A DNA stretch of 64,000 nucleotides from Exiguobacterium sp018617385 (lineage in GTDB: Bacteria > Bacillota > Bacilli > Exiguobacteriales > Exiguobacteriaceae), in NCBI RefSeq assembly GCF_018617385.1, contig NZ_JACSKA010000007.1, positions 18,113 to 82,112 on the forward strand, read 5' to 3'. This document shows positions 36,003-45,278 of the stretch, in pieces (position 1 is the first letter of the stretch; each line of letters begins with the position of its first letter). The notes beneath the pieces were generated by a model. The model did not search any database, was not told the DNA's origin, and saw only the letters and a list, made by a program, of their open reading frames with translations. Made by a program: the position numbers and the translations under genes.

Positions 36003-36806
36003 GTTTCGATTCGTTATCAGAATACCTTTATAAGAAAAATTCAAAATGGCCTTCCATCGTCCCCTATCACTTTTGTCAGTCACGTTCACCTTAAATTGTT
36101 AGATATCGAGCGCTCATTACGTTTTTATCAGGATGTCATCGGTTTTAAGATTTACGAGAGATAGTCAAAGGTTGCCAAGTTGACTGCAGATGGTATGACT
36201 GTGTTGCTATCAATCGATCAGCCAGAAAGAGCGACCCCAATATTTCGTCGTACGACGGGATTGTATCACCTAGCTTTTCTATTACCTAATCGCTTCGACT
36301 TAGGAAGAGTTATCAAACATCTTTTAAAGCAAGAATATCCATTACAAGGAGCCCCGGACCATTTAGTCAGCAAATCCCTCTATATGACGGATACGGATGG
36401 GAACGGAATTGATATTTATTTTGATTGTAACTCATCAAAATGGGTTTGGAGAAATAATGAAGTCGTGATGCCTTCAGAACCCTTAGAGGCTGATAAGCTG
36501 CTAGAGGCCGCGTCGGAATCAACGTGGGATGGTTTGCCAACCGCCACACTACTCTGTCATATTCATTTACATGTCAATGATATGAGCAAGAATCTAAACA
36601 AGGGGCTGGGGTTCAAGGTCGTCAGCCGTTATGGTGAGCAGGCGAGTTTCATCTCTGATGGTAAATATCATGATCATATCACTTTGAATAAAAAGAGAGA
36701 TAACATTGTTTTTCAGTTAAAAGCTATCGGAGCTATGATAAGCACGAAACGAAAAAAGTTTGTTGTTACTGCCCCCTCAGGAAATCGTATTTACTTGTCT
36801 TACTGA
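36003..36806 (+). pseudogene. decayed glyoxalase/extradiol-dioxygenase (VOC, CatE-like) gene
   Basis: A single frame reads ITFVSHVHLKLLDIERSLRFY and IGFKIYER, then TAG at 36162-36164, then resumes in the same frame with KLTADGMTVLLSID, LYHLAFLLP, SLYMTDTDGNGIDIYFD and CHIHLHV. This is a two-module VOC protein. No start codon with a ribosome binding site precedes the first module, a nonsense codon separates the parts, and the second module's YHDHITLN stretch is unusual. I treat it as inactive. A restart at TTG 36180 would give 208 aa lacking the first metal ligand. Confidence 0.75.
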
Positions 36807-36886
36807 TTAAGTATAATGATTGGATTGGAGTCTTAAATGGTTCTCCTTTCATTTTCAAATGTTAAATCTTATCAGGTTATGTTGAA

Positions 36887-36914
36887 AACGTTAGCTTTGT
36901 GCTAGCGTTTTTTT
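36887..36914 (+). terminator. terminator after the VOC pseudogene
   Basis: AACGTTAGC TTTGT GCTAGCGTT with one G-T pair, followed by TTTTT. Confidence 0.7.
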
Positions 36915-37186
36915 GCATTACGATTTCAGGAGAACACGAGAATCAAATGTCAGAAGTAAGTACTCTCTTTTTTACACTACAATATTAATTGTCTTTCTTT
37001 CTTGATTCGTACCTTTTTATGATTTCCTTTCCTTTAACGTTTATCTATTCAATCTCAATTTTCTTATTCCTGAATTTATTGTTTCTGTAGAAATAATTTT
37101 TGCAATATGTACGTCAATTCTCATTTAGGTGTTTATTATGTGTTTCCTATAAAATATAGTTACTTATGATGAAAGGAATGAGTTCA
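36915..37186. other. AT-rich intergenic region
   Basis: No gene seen. It presumably contains the promoter of the gene at 37187; the -10-like TATAAAATA near 37149 is one candidate. Confidence 0.4.
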
Positions 37187-38035
37187 ATGGGTAGAGACAA
37201 AAAAGAGGACATGAAGCAATCTGGTCGTGAATTTGCTCTGGATACATTTTTGACCGTAGGAAGTGAAATAAGTGCGGAAGTTGCTAAGAAGTCTATCGCA
37301 AGTGCGGCAGGTGATTTAGCTGTAGATGCGGCGAGCTCATTTATCCCCGGGGTATCAGGGGCAGTTCAAGGCTATAAACGTGCTCGCTTCGAAAGAAACA
37401 TGATACGTGTCGCTGAAGAGTTAAATTTAAAGATGAAATCCCTTCAGTCGAATCTCGATTCTAAAACCAGTGAACAAAAAGAACAGATTGATAGACTGTT
37501 TCAATATGTAATAGACTCGGCGATAGACGAACAACAAGAAGAAAAAATTAAGTACATGGTCAATGGATTTGTACAAATCACGAAACATGATTTTTTATCA
37601 GAAGACTTTGTTTTAACTTATTACGACGTGTTGAAAGAATTGCGAATAATCGACATTTCAGTTTTACGGCTAATGAATTCGACTCGCTTCTGGTATCAAG
37701 AGGGTGCTAGAGAGACATTTCATGATGTCATGGAAAGACATGGGATATCCTATGAGCAGTATGAAGCAGTAAGAAGAAATTTGCTTCGGATCGGTTTATT
37801 GACAACTCGCACAGATCTTAATGTCGTTGATGATCTCAAAGAAATTTCCAAGACATTCAAAGATATTATTACATACCTTGAAAAACTTTCGAATCCGAAG
37901 TCCAATCGTTTACCAAAATTGAAAGAGCCTAAATTTAAATCTAAGGAGCAGTTCGAAATCTCAAGGTTCGGGAAAGATTTTATTGATTTCTTTTTTGAAA
38001 TGAACCAGAACGAAGAGGAAGAACCTTTGTTGTGA
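37187..38035 (+). CDS. hypothetical protein with glycine/alanine-rich hydrophobic N-terminal region
   Basis: 282 aa from the ATG at 37187 (AAAGGA nine bases upstream); earlier in-frame ATGs overlap that site. Residues ~15-65 are Ala/Ser/Gly-rich and amphipathic (EVAKKSIASAAGDLAVDAASSFIPGVSGAVQGY), like a membrane-active helix pair. The remainder is helical: a coiled coil, then a winged-helix-like module (MERHGISYEQYEAVRRNLLRIGLL). No catalytic motif. An anti-phage or toxin-like role could be imagined, but I do not recognise the family. Confidence 0.65.
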   Translation: MGRDKKEDMKQSGREFALDTFLTVGSEISAEVAKKSIASAAGDLAVDAASSFIPGVSGAVQGYKRARFERNMIRVAEELNLKMKSLQSNLDSKTSEQKEQIDRLFQYVIDSAIDEQQEEKIKYMVNGFVQITKHDFLSEDFVLTYYDVLKELRIIDISVLRLMNSTRFWYQEGARETFHDVMERHGISYEQYEAVRRNLLRIGLLTTRTDLNVVDDLKEISKTFKDIITYLEKLSNPKSNRLPKLKEPKFKSKEQFEISRFGKDFIDFFFEMNQNEEEEPLL

Positions 38036-38204
38036 TAATTGTTTTTTTTTTGCAAAGATCGACTTCTATCCAGACTCTTTTTTACTTCCCATCAAGAATA
38101 TGATGAATGCTTTCGTGTCTACTTGGTTGAAATTTATATTTGGTAAATCAAATGAATATGTAAGATGCTGAAAGTTTTCATCATAACGAGTAAAGATATT
38201 TCAT

Positions 38205-38241
38205 CAAAAAGAGATGATTCTAGAATATATGAATCATCTCT
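38205..38241 (-). terminator. terminator of the four-helix membrane protein gene
   Basis: Perfect 11-bp stem AGAGATGATTC / GAATCATCTCT. On the minus strand it is followed by TTTTTGATGAAA. It lies about 100 bases beyond the stop of the gene at 38338-38961. Confidence 0.7.
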
Positions 38242-38337
38242 CCTTTTAGATGAAAAATAAATTAATAAGGCATTTTTATAATCACTAGTCTATCTTGTAT
38301 TTTTAGAACCATGATTTAAGTCCTGTGGTACATCGCT

Positions 38338-38961
38338 TCAAGATAGGTATTTATTTAACATATTGATCTGAAACGCTCGAAGATTATCGGAGAAGTATCT
38401 ATAGTTAAAAGAAGCCGCAACTAAAATAATGGATTGCATCACAATACCTATATAAAATAATAATGGTTCTTCACCTGTGATTAAACTCCGGACTAACAAG
38501 AAGAAGATAAGCATTAGTGACCCTGTCGTACTGACGAACAATGTTCCAACCCCATGGATTGTGCTCAACAAATGTCTATATCTCCCCTCTAAATAAGCAC
38601 GGACTCCCTCATCCTGTTCCAATAACATAGAGTGCCACACGTGTTCAAGATAGTAGTAATCTTTATTTCTATTTTCGTAAAGCTTGCCAAAGTTCGCATC
38701 TGTAGAAAACTTGTCTCCTAATTCGGTTCTAAATCTATTCAGACTGTCTTTTGTTCTAAAACTCCAAAAACAGACAAAATAGACTTGATAAATTAGATAG
38801 CCCAAGGGAACTCCTGCAACTATCAAAGATATTAATAACGGAACATTTTTTATGAATTCGGAATAATCATTTTGCGTAAATGAAAAATAAAAGAATAACC
38901 AAAAAATGAACACCCATCCTGGTATTCCCCATCTAATTAAATATTTCGTTTCAAAGTTCAT
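38338..38961 (-). CDS. membrane protein, four predicted helices, unknown
   Basis: 207 aa; AAAGGAG lies nine to eleven bases before the ATG. Membrane segments lie near 11-30, 40-65, 143-163 and 168-186, with a ~75-residue charged loop between the second and third (SFRTKDSLNRFRTELGD...YYYLEHVWHSMLL). No known family. It converges with the gene at 37187, is AT-rich and has its own terminator. Such small helix-bundle membrane proteins are sometimes pore-forming effectors, but nothing here proves it. Confidence 0.65.
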   Translation of the reverse strand: MNFETKYLIRWGIPGWVFIFWLFFYFSFTQNDYSEFIKNVPLLISLIVAGVPLGYLIYQVYFVCFWSFRTKDSLNRFRTELGDKFSTDANFGKLYENRNKDYYYLEHVWHSMLLEQDEGVRAYLEGRYRHLLSTIHGVGTLFVSTTGSLMLIFFLLVRSLITGEEPLLFYIGIVMQSIILVAASFNYRYFSDNLRAFQINMLNKYLS

Positions 38962-39112
38962 CCAATCAATCTCCTTTTTTCTTATAGAGTATCACGTTTC
39001 AGTCGTAACACTGCTAATTAGAAATTTAATTTCAGGTCGATGTTTCTATATATCTTTTTTACATCCACTTCTTATTTCAGACATCATTTTAATTTTAGTC
39101 CCTTTCTAAAAA

Positions 39113-39134
39113 AAGTATGCGCCGGCGCACACTT
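39113..39134. promoter_or_regulatory. 22-bp palindrome upstream of the rep-like gene
   Basis: AAGTATGCGCC / GGCGCACACTT, one mismatch, about 90 bases before the start at 39223. A second AAGTATGC stands at 39171. It is likely an operator for autoregulation of the downstream gene. Confidence 0.45.
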
Positions 39135-39222
39135 TACGGTATTTGAAATAAATAAAAAGCTGAATTACAAAAGTATGCTTTTTTACAAATGTGCTATATT
39201 TAGTGAAGAAGAGGTGATTATC

Positions 39223-40659
39223 ATGGAGAATCATTCATCCTCCAACAGCCGCTCGCAACAACTCATTATTTCGCAAGCGGTTAATACAATTAAGCAGCAT
39301 GGTATGGAGGAGATCCTCCATAGTGTATCCATTTTTGATATTCAGGAATTTGTCTCAACACTCTATCAGGAGCACTATGCGCTTGAAAATATCGAAAGCG
39401 CCTATAAGAAGATTCGTTATTACTCTTTTATGAAATTAAAGCGTCGCTGGGTAAAAACAGCCGTGCGAAATTATCAAGAGAATCGTGGTTACAACAAAGA
39501 ACTTCGAGCCAAACACGACATGATCTCAGCTTATGTAAAAGTTGCAGGTTTTGAAGGACTTTACAAAGAGTTTCACGTGAAAACAATTGAAGACTATATG
39601 AATCTCTGTATCACTGAGATTGAAGAGTGGGCAGAAGATCCAAACCAACTAATCCATACGTATCCGTACTGGTCTCAAAAAACCGTCAATCAAAAAACTA
39701 CGACATTAAAAACAGATGTGCTCATGATATTAGGGGAAGTTGCAAAGGAAATTGATTCAACTAAGCGTGTAGCACATCATTCACCGACACTTGCTGTTGA
39801 TATTCCATTTTTCGGGATGTCTGATCGCATCAAAAATAAGACTGAACAACTTGATGAGAAGCTCAATGATGCGTCACAGCTTAACCTCGAGCTTTTGAAC
39901 TATGATTCGGTCGTCCCCAAATATAAAGATGGCGTTCCACAGAACCTTTCTGTTCTAGTTAGTAAAGAGTTCATTCAAGAATTAAATGGTAAAGTGCCTG
40001 ATTTAGACGCAAAAGACTTCGAGGCCTTCACCGAGATCTTGTCATACCGGGATATCTCGTTCCAAACGAGTCGTAAGATCATCTTTCCGCTCGTTCAATT
40101 AGTTGAAAAACTCTATGCTAACAAGAGTGGAAAGAGCTACGACTTAACAACAAAACGCCTTATGAAACTGGGTTATTATCGAGTAGCTGGGCACAATGAA
40201 GAAGGAGATTTCTTTATCCGGGGCCTCTTTTCTTCCGTTACCATCAAGAACGCCACAACCCTTGCGGATAGTCAGGTCATCGTCACAGTAGCTGAAGAAG
40301 TGTATGATGATCTACTCAAGCAGCAAATCGTCAGTATCTATGGTGAACAGATTGAACAGTTGAAAGGGAGCTTTGCCTATCATTTGGCATTTGTCCTTCA
40401 AAAAGAACGCATTGCGTCGCTTCAGACAGGGGAGCAAAGCCCGGTTCGTCGGCATTGGCGTCAATTTACTTATTCGATTCGCTTTAATAAATCACGAAAG
40501 TCAGAGAACTTGCGGGAACTTGAGGCAAATCTTGATCGCATTAAAGAACATGAATTTATTTTGAAAGATTGGCATCGTTCGGGCGACTACTATTTCTTCA
40601 CATTTTACCCGCTCGAATCATGGGAGTTATTAAATCATCCCGATACATTGCTACTTTAA
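39223..40659 (+). CDS. plasmid replication initiator candidate (Rep_3-like winged-helix C-terminus)
   Basis: 478 aa from the ATG at 39223 (AAGAGGTG seven bases upstream); the longer frame to 39040 has none. The N-terminal half is helical and basic (RRWVKTAVRNYQENRG). The C-terminal ~170 residues carry EQIEQLKGSFAYHLAFVLQKERI ... RHWRQFTYSIRFNKSRKSENLRELEANLDRIKEHEFI ... YYFFTFYPLE, the pattern of the second winged helix of Rep_3-type initiators. It lies immediately before the iteron array. The alternative is a DNA-binding control protein for the second rep-like gene. Confidence 0.6.
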   Translation: MENHSSSNSRSQQLIISQAVNTIKQHGMEEILHSVSIFDIQEFVSTLYQEHYALENIESAYKKIRYYSFMKLKRRWVKTAVRNYQENRGYNKELRAKHDMISAYVKVAGFEGLYKEFHVKTIEDYMNLCITEIEEWAEDPNQLIHTYPYWSQKTVNQKTTTLKTDVLMILGEVAKEIDSTKRVAHHSPTLAVDIPFFGMSDRIKNKTEQLDEKLNDASQLNLELLNYDSVVPKYKDGVPQNLSVLVSKEFIQELNGKVPDLDAKDFEAFTEILSYRDISFQTSRKIIFPLVQLVEKLYANKSGKSYDLTTKRLMKLGYYRVAGHNEEGDFFIRGLFSSVTIKNATTLADSQVIVTVAEEVYDDLLKQQIVSIYGEQIEQLKGSFAYHLAFVLQKERIASLQTGEQSPVRRHWRQFTYSIRFNKSRKSENLRELEANLDRIKEHEFILKDWHRSGDYYFFTFYPLESWELLNHPDTLLL

Positions 40660-40867
40660 TAGAAGCAAAACATAGAAGAAGCCTACTGTATTGAAGGCTT
40701 CTTCTTTTCTATGCTTACTCTATAGTTTATGTTTCACATGGAACGTTTTTAGATGAAGTGAGGATTAAATACAGGTGAGTGCCAGTATTTAATTATCAGC
40801 TGTATCCTATCAAACTACATTTATGCGATTTGGACAAATCATTTTTTTAATTAGTTGCATAAGCTTG
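40660..40867. other. AT-rich stretch before the iterons
   Basis: A hairpin formed by GAAGCCT/AGGCTTC with TTCTTTTC after it (around 40677-40708) probably terminates the upstream gene. The rest is AT-rich and may be the DNA-unwinding part of the origin. No gene seen. Confidence 0.5.
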
Positions 40868-41441
40868 TCGTACTGAAATGACACTTATGAATAATTTAGA
40901 AAGAACATTCTTACCAAATTGTTCGCTTTAGGGTGAAATGATTCGTAAAAGTGCGTACTGAAACGACATTTTAATTGAATTTGGTCGCAAATTGCCGTAC
41001 TAAAATGACACGCCTCTTAATTTGGTCGCAGATCATCGTACCGAAACGACATTTATTTGGTTTTTGTCGCAATTTGTCGTACTGAAACGACACTTCTCAA
41101 CTTTTTGATGAAAAACTAAAAAAAATTTAAGTGTCTGTCTCTTAAAAATGGTCGCAAATCATCGTACTGAAACCGCATTTTCGATTGTTTTGGTCGTGAA
41201 TCGTCGTACTGAAACGACACTTTTATTAAAATGGTCGCAAACCGTCGTACTGAAACGACATTTTAACTACTTTTCGTATGAAATTTCTACTCTGAATCAC
41301 TCTCAAATGGCTTTCTTAAGCAATTCCTCCTAATTTGGTCGCAAACCATCGTACTGAAATGACACATTTTTATAGCTCTAAAATGGCTTAACATCAACGT
41401 TTCATCAAATTTGGTCGCGATTCATCGTACCAAACCCACAC
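40868..41441. repeat. oriV: iteron array, probable theta-replication origin
   Basis: About ten degenerate copies of a ~30-bp unit, consensus TTTGGTCGCAAATCATCG followed by TACTGAAACGACA. They begin near 40868 and 40953 (half units), 40981, 41022, 41064, 41149, 41191, 41232, 41335 and 41410. Neighbours are often 41-42 bp apart, four helical turns, so initiator copies would sit on one face. Each unit contains the short palindrome GTCGT/ACGAC. Reading frames across this stretch are by-products of the repeats. Confidence 0.8.
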
Positions 41442-41510
41442 TTTGACACTATCTCGAAAGAACAAGATACTAAAACTAGCATATTTTAGGATAGAGGAGG
41501 TGTAGGGTAC

Positions 41511-42578
41511 GTGGCTTACAAAAACCGTCACATTTTAGTTGCAAACAAACTACTCGTCGCGATGAGTGGCTTAACTCGTTGGACGAAACGAGCTGATCAC
41601 TATCGCTATGAACAGCATCACTATAACATCCCTACATGCTTCACTTCTTTTAAGTGGACAAAGTCACGGATTCGTCATGTCCTTACACTTCTTTCTTATG
41701 CAGATGACCAAGGCAAGATTGAGTTTATGGAAGATACAGAGCTTGCTTCTTCCGCTCATACGTCTGTCCGTTCTTTACATAATAACTTAAAAACATTTGA
41801 GAGCCATGGCTTGTTACGGCTTGTCCGGCATTTCCCTGGAGTGCTCTCGATTGAACTAACCGATTATCTTGAGAATTATCGTGACCTTTATGTTAACGGA
41901 GCTTCTATCGTTTCGAAGACCGGGTACACGTCTATTTGGCATGATCTTCTTTCCGAACTCCTCACGCTTGATAACGTGAACGCTTTGCGTCTTGCGTTAC
42001 GTACACTCGTACAAGTTGAAAAAGATATCCATGTTCAATCACATGACCAAGCCATCCTTACCTATGACGAGATTAAAGGCTTCTTGCCTAAATACTGTGG
42101 CCACAAACTTGCCATTCAAAAGATGATGGATCGTTTGAAGTTTCTTCAAGTGTCCCTTGTAGAGGACAGCCGTCATTTCTTAAATGTGGTAAAGCAAAAT
42201 CTCACGCTTAAAAAACGCGTTCAAGATATTTCGCGTCCAGTCCTCGTTGAATTGACATTAGACAAGTCTCAAGACAGTAAAGTGATCCGAGAAGAAGAGC
42301 GTTCAGATGCTCAAATTGCTTGGTTCGAGTTGCGTAAGCGCGTTGGTGAGTTCTTTGATTTCGATGCACTAAAAGTAAGCCGTGAATCTCTCTATTCAAT
42401 GAGTGATACGTTCGGTGCATCAGCGCTCCGTGAAGTCTTGGCTGACTTGAAACAAGCGTTTCTTCACCATCGTGAAGACTTAATTCATTCAAGTGAGCAT
42501 CAACTCTTCTTCAATGAGCCGATTCTTTACCTTCATCAACAACTAAAACATAAAGTGGAAAAATTGACGATCGCATGA
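41511..42578 (+). CDS. replication-associated DNA-binding protein (second Rep candidate)
   Basis: 355 aa from a GTG; GAGGAGG lies about ten bases upstream. Two winged-helix-like modules can be discerned: residues ~45-125 (SFKWTKSRIRHVLTLLSYADDQGKIEF ... SSAHTSVRSLHNNLKTFESHGLLRLVRHF) and ~175-235 (LTYDEIKGFLPKYCGHKLAIQKMMDRLKFLQV). The C-terminus is helical. The gene starts 70 bases after the last iteron, the usual place of an initiator. Which of this protein and the one at 39223 binds the iterons cannot be told from sequence; both may be needed. Confidence 0.6.
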   Translation: MAYKNRHILVANKLLVAMSGLTRWTKRADHYRYEQHHYNIPTCFTSFKWTKSRIRHVLTLLSYADDQGKIEFMEDTELASSAHTSVRSLHNNLKTFESHGLLRLVRHFPGVLSIELTDYLENYRDLYVNGASIVSKTGYTSIWHDLLSELLTLDNVNALRLALRTLVQVEKDIHVQSHDQAILTYDEIKGFLPKYCGHKLAIQKMMDRLKFLQVSLVEDSRHFLNVVKQNLTLKKRVQDISRPVLVELTLDKSQDSKVIREEERSDAQIAWFELRKRVGEFFDFDALKVSRESLYSMSDTFGASALREVLADLKQAFLHHREDLIHSSEHQLFFNEPILYLHQQLKHKVEKLTIA

Positions 42579-42671
42579 TGGTTTTTTTGGCATGCCTTAT
42601 TTTGAAAAAATGTATGAAAATATCCCGAATCTATATCCATTGTTGACGCATTCCATCAAAAGGCATCGTAT

Positions 42672-42702
42672 ATGACCTGTGTTTCATAAGGTCATTTTTA
42701 TA
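42672..42702 (+). terminator. terminator after the second rep-like gene
   Basis: ATGACCT / AGGTCAT stem with a 10-base loop, followed by TTTTTAT, about 95 bases beyond the stop. Confidence 0.65.
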
Positions 42703-43049
42703 TTTTACATCTTTGGAAAAAAATCAAATACAATCGTTTTTATTTCAAATATATAGCGAATAAAATTGGCTGTTGGATATGATTTATCAAAAAGAAAATG
42801 AAAAAAAAATAGCCCCTTTGAATAAAAGAAACTATAGCTTACATATTTACAATCTTCTAAATCTCTCGAAAACGTTGGTGTCAAAAGGATTTTCGGACTT
42901 TCCTTTTTCCTAATTCTTTTAATCTATCTTTAATTCTTATTCATTCTATTTAATCTTTTTTATTCATAAGAATATGGTTTTGTATTCTTCTTCTGAGTAG
43001 CTATATTAGATAATTAATCCTTCTTTTCTATATTATGTTATCTGAACAT
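42703..43049. other. AT-rich intergenic region
   Basis: About 350 bases of AT-rich sequence with no frame that has a ribosome binding site. I see no repeat family. Confidence 0.5.
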
Positions 43050-43077
43050 TTGAAATGGTATATACTTAGTCTAAAAT
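43050..43077 (+). promoter_or_regulatory. promoter of the toxin-like gene
   Basis: TTGAAA at 43050 and TAAAAT at 43072, 16-bp spacing, ending 22 bases before the start codon. Confidence 0.55.
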
Positions 43078-43098
43078 ACATAGATTTAAGGAGAGAGT

Positions 43099-43728
43099 AT
43101 GAAAAAATTAATGTCACTATTAATTGTATGTTCATTGGTTATTAGTTTGTTCGTAAATAATCTAAACGTCAGTGCAGCAAAATCCAATGACAATACTATT
43201 GAAATGGATGTTGAATCATTTAACTATCTAGAAAATGAACTTTACGATGATTACGAAATTTCTGCAGGCTCAGCTATCCGAGTATTAGTAATTGCAATCA
43301 CAGGAGCTATTATCAGAGCTACCGTATCTAAAGTTGCATCCAGGAACGTATTAAAGATTGGAGTCAGATCCTATACTCCAGCACCAACGTCAATTGTCGT
43401 TAATGCTTTAAAGAATTATAAAACATTGACATACACTACAGGAAACAAGAGTTTTAAACTTTTAAAGACTGACATGCAGCACATTCTGACAAGACATCAC
43501 CCTAATTATTGGGCAGGGAAAGTAACTTCAAAACAGTCTTTCTTTCATCAACACACAAAAATTGATGAAATTAGAAATATTGCCTCAGAAGTACTAAAGC
43601 AAAACAGAAGTACTTTATCAAAAAAAGGGACGGCTGAAACATTCCAAATTAAAGGAACAGTAAATGGTGTAAAATATAAATTGGGAATTACAAAAGGACA
43701 TGTTCGTCAATTATATCCTGAAGAATAA
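43099..43728 (+). CDS. SAR2788-like putative secreted toxin
   Basis: 209 aa; AAGGAGAG precedes the ATG. A signal peptide (MKKLMSLLIVCSLVISLFVNNLNVSA) is followed by a hydrophobic stretch (IRVLVIAITGAIIRATVSK, ~75-95). The C-terminal domain reads LKTDMQHILTRHHPNYW, SFFHQHTKIDEIRNI, VLKQNR, KYKLGITKGHVRQLYP. This is the SAR2788-family putative toxin domain as I remember it, with His-rich motifs that suggest a nuclease. It is likely exported and acts on neighbours or at the surface. The next gene, nine bases on, is a probable immunity protein. Confidence 0.75.
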   Translation: MKKLMSLLIVCSLVISLFVNNLNVSAAKSNDNTIEMDVESFNYLENELYDDYEISAGSAIRVLVIAITGAIIRATVSKVASRNVLKIGVRSYTPAPTSIVVNALKNYKTLTYTTGNKSFKLLKTDMQHILTRHHPNYWAGKVTSKQSFFHQHTKIDEIRNIASEVLKQNRSTLSKKGTAETFQIKGTVNGVKYKLGITKGHVRQLYPEE

Positions 43729-43737
43729 GGTGATAAT

Positions 43738-44268
43738 TTGAAAGAGATGTTACAGATTGAGAGTCTTCTTTTGAAAAGAGATGTTGAAGATCTAAGGGAT
43801 CTTGCACTCAATCCAGATGAGTACTATATATCGATTCAAGACAATCGGGAGGACGCAAAAAACCTCTTGAAGTCTTTAAAAAAATTCAGGGATGAGAAGG
43901 ATCTTTTTTATGTAGATGGCGTTATTTTTATTAAAATTGGTTGGAAAGTAATTATCCCATATGGTTTCTGGGACGAGATAAGTAGTTTGTGGCCATATCT
44001 AATTAATCTGATTGAAGATTATCAAAATGCAGGGAAAGCAGAATGTTCTTTCCCAAATCAACCGATCACAATAGAAATGTCAAAACTTGATTCTCGGTTT
44101 CTTTTGTTTTCAGTAGATGATAATAAGCTAAAAATTGAAGAACAATACTTTATTTCTATACTTCTGGACGCGGCTGAAGATTATTTTACTTTTCTTTATG
44201 AAGCGATTGGAGAATTAGACTCCTTTGAGATGAATCGTATTAATAAATTGAAAGCCCAAATGGTTTAA
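43738..44268 (+). CDS. candidate immunity protein for the SAR2788-like toxin
   Basis: 176 aa from a TTG start with AAGGTGA just upstream, inside the gap after the toxin stop. Soluble, acidic, helix-rich, with a central strand pair (FYVDGVIFIKIGWKVIIPYGFW). No catalytic motif. Its immediate position after a secreted toxin, its acidity and the shared terminator all fit an immunity protein. The family is not recognised. Confidence 0.65.
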   Translation: MKEMLQIESLLLKRDVEDLRDLALNPDEYYISIQDNREDAKNLLKSLKKFRDEKDLFYVDGVIFIKIGWKVIIPYGFWDEISSLWPYLINLIEDYQNAGKAECSFPNQPITIEMSKLDSRFLLFSVDDNKLKIEEQYFISILLDAAEDYFTFLYEAIGELDSFEMNRINKLKAQMV

Positions 44269-44288
44269 CATCATTGTACAAGACAAGG

Positions 44289-44318
44289 TGTATCTCATTA
44301 GCAGATACATCTTTTTTA
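44289..44318 (+). terminator. terminator after the toxin-immunity pair
   Basis: TGTATCT CATTAGC AGATACA stem followed by TCTTTTTT. Confidence 0.75.
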
Positions 44319-44329
44319 TTTACAGAAAA

Positions 44330-44365
44330 GGTTGTATACGTTTCGATGTCGAAATGTATACAACC
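44330..44365. repeat. GTATAC-type palindrome, copy 1 (possible parS or operator)
   Basis: GGTTGTATACGTTTCGA / TCGAAATGTATACAACC, two 17-bp arms with one mismatch around TG, 131 bases before the first parA. Two more GTATAC hexamers follow at about 44377 and 44396. Similar palindromes occur at 58602 and 59734. It is likely the binding site of a partition or regulatory protein. Confidence 0.65.
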
Positions 44366-44495
44366 TGAGGATTCAGTATACAAACCTCATCAATATGTAT
44401 ACATATTTTTTTATTGAAAAACGCTATTCGTCCAGAGAAAATATTGAATTTCAATGGATACTATGCCATCATTATTTTTAGAAAGGGGAGAGGAC

Positions 44496-45278
44496 ATGAA
44501 CATATTAACGTTTTACATTTCGAAAGGTGGATCTGGTAAAACCACCTGTTCCTTGAACATGGCCTATGCATTAGGCGAGTTAGGCGAACGTGTTCTTCTC
44601 ATTGATTTAGATCCTCAGGGTTCTCTTAGCAAACTAATGTTAAAAGAATCCGATACGATCAAATACATGACTATGTTTGATGTACATACACGAAATTTAG
44701 ATATTAAAGATATTTTGTTTGATGACGAAACGTATCATGTCAGTCTTCTTCCTTCAAATGAACGAAATGCAAGGTTGATCAATCTACTTTCTGAGCAAGA
44801 TAAGCTCTTCTTATTAAAAGATATGATTGCACCGCTCGAAGATGAATTTGATTGGGTCATCTTAGATTCAGTTCCTTCGATCAACGAACTCTCAAAAGTT
44901 GTCTTGTCGACTGCCAATACGACCATTATTCCATTTATGCCGAAAAAGCTTGTCTTTGATCAGCTAGGAAGTACCATTCGCACCGTACAAAAGGTGAAAA
45001 AGTTCTATAATCCTAATTTAGAGATTGCCGGGGTCTTGCCTGTGGCGATGGACCATACGTTAAAAGCCGATAAAGAATACTTCGAAGCAATGGAACAAAT
45101 TGCGTTGACTGAATCGTTGCCTATTTTACCTGTCATCAAACGATCGACATTTATTGAAAAAGCAGCGGATAGCGGAAAAAGTGTCATTCAATACCGCTCC
45201 AGAGAATCAAAACAGTTATCTGAACCGTTTCGAGAGTTGGCACACATGATCCGAACAGCCAGAGGTGATTCTGTATGA
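44496..45278 (+). CDS. parA: ParA/Soj-type partition ATPase, first copy
   Basis: 260 aa from the ATG at 44496, with GGGGAGAGG upstream. The deviant Walker A KGGSGKTT lies near residues 9-16, with LLIDLDPQGSL (Walker A') and DWVILDSVPSINELS following. No N-terminal helix-turn-helix, so type Ib-like. ParA binds nucleoid DNA with ATP and moves plasmid copies apart. The stop overlaps the next start (ATGA). It is the first of four overlapping genes that carry two ParA proteins. Confidence 0.9.
   Translation: MNILTFYISKGGSGKTTCSLNMAYALGELGERVLLIDLDPQGSLSKLMLKESDTIKYMTMFDVHTRNLDIKDILFDDETYHVSLLPSNERNARLINLLSEQDKLFLLKDMIAPLEDEFDWVILDSVPSINELSKVVLSTANTTIIPFMPKKLVFDQLGSTIRTVQKVKKFYNPNLEIAGVLPVAMDHTLKADKEYFEAMEQIALTESLPILPVIKRSTFIEKAADSGKSVIQYRSRESKQLSEPFRELAHMIRTARGDSV

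Noticed and set aside
41148..41333. 61-codon frame between the rep-like genes
   Set aside because: It is built from iteron copies and lacks a ribosome binding site.
40868..41441. CRISPR-like array
   Set aside because: Repeats are degenerate and partly abutting, units are spaced 41-42 bp or irregularly, and there are no cas genes; iterons explain it.
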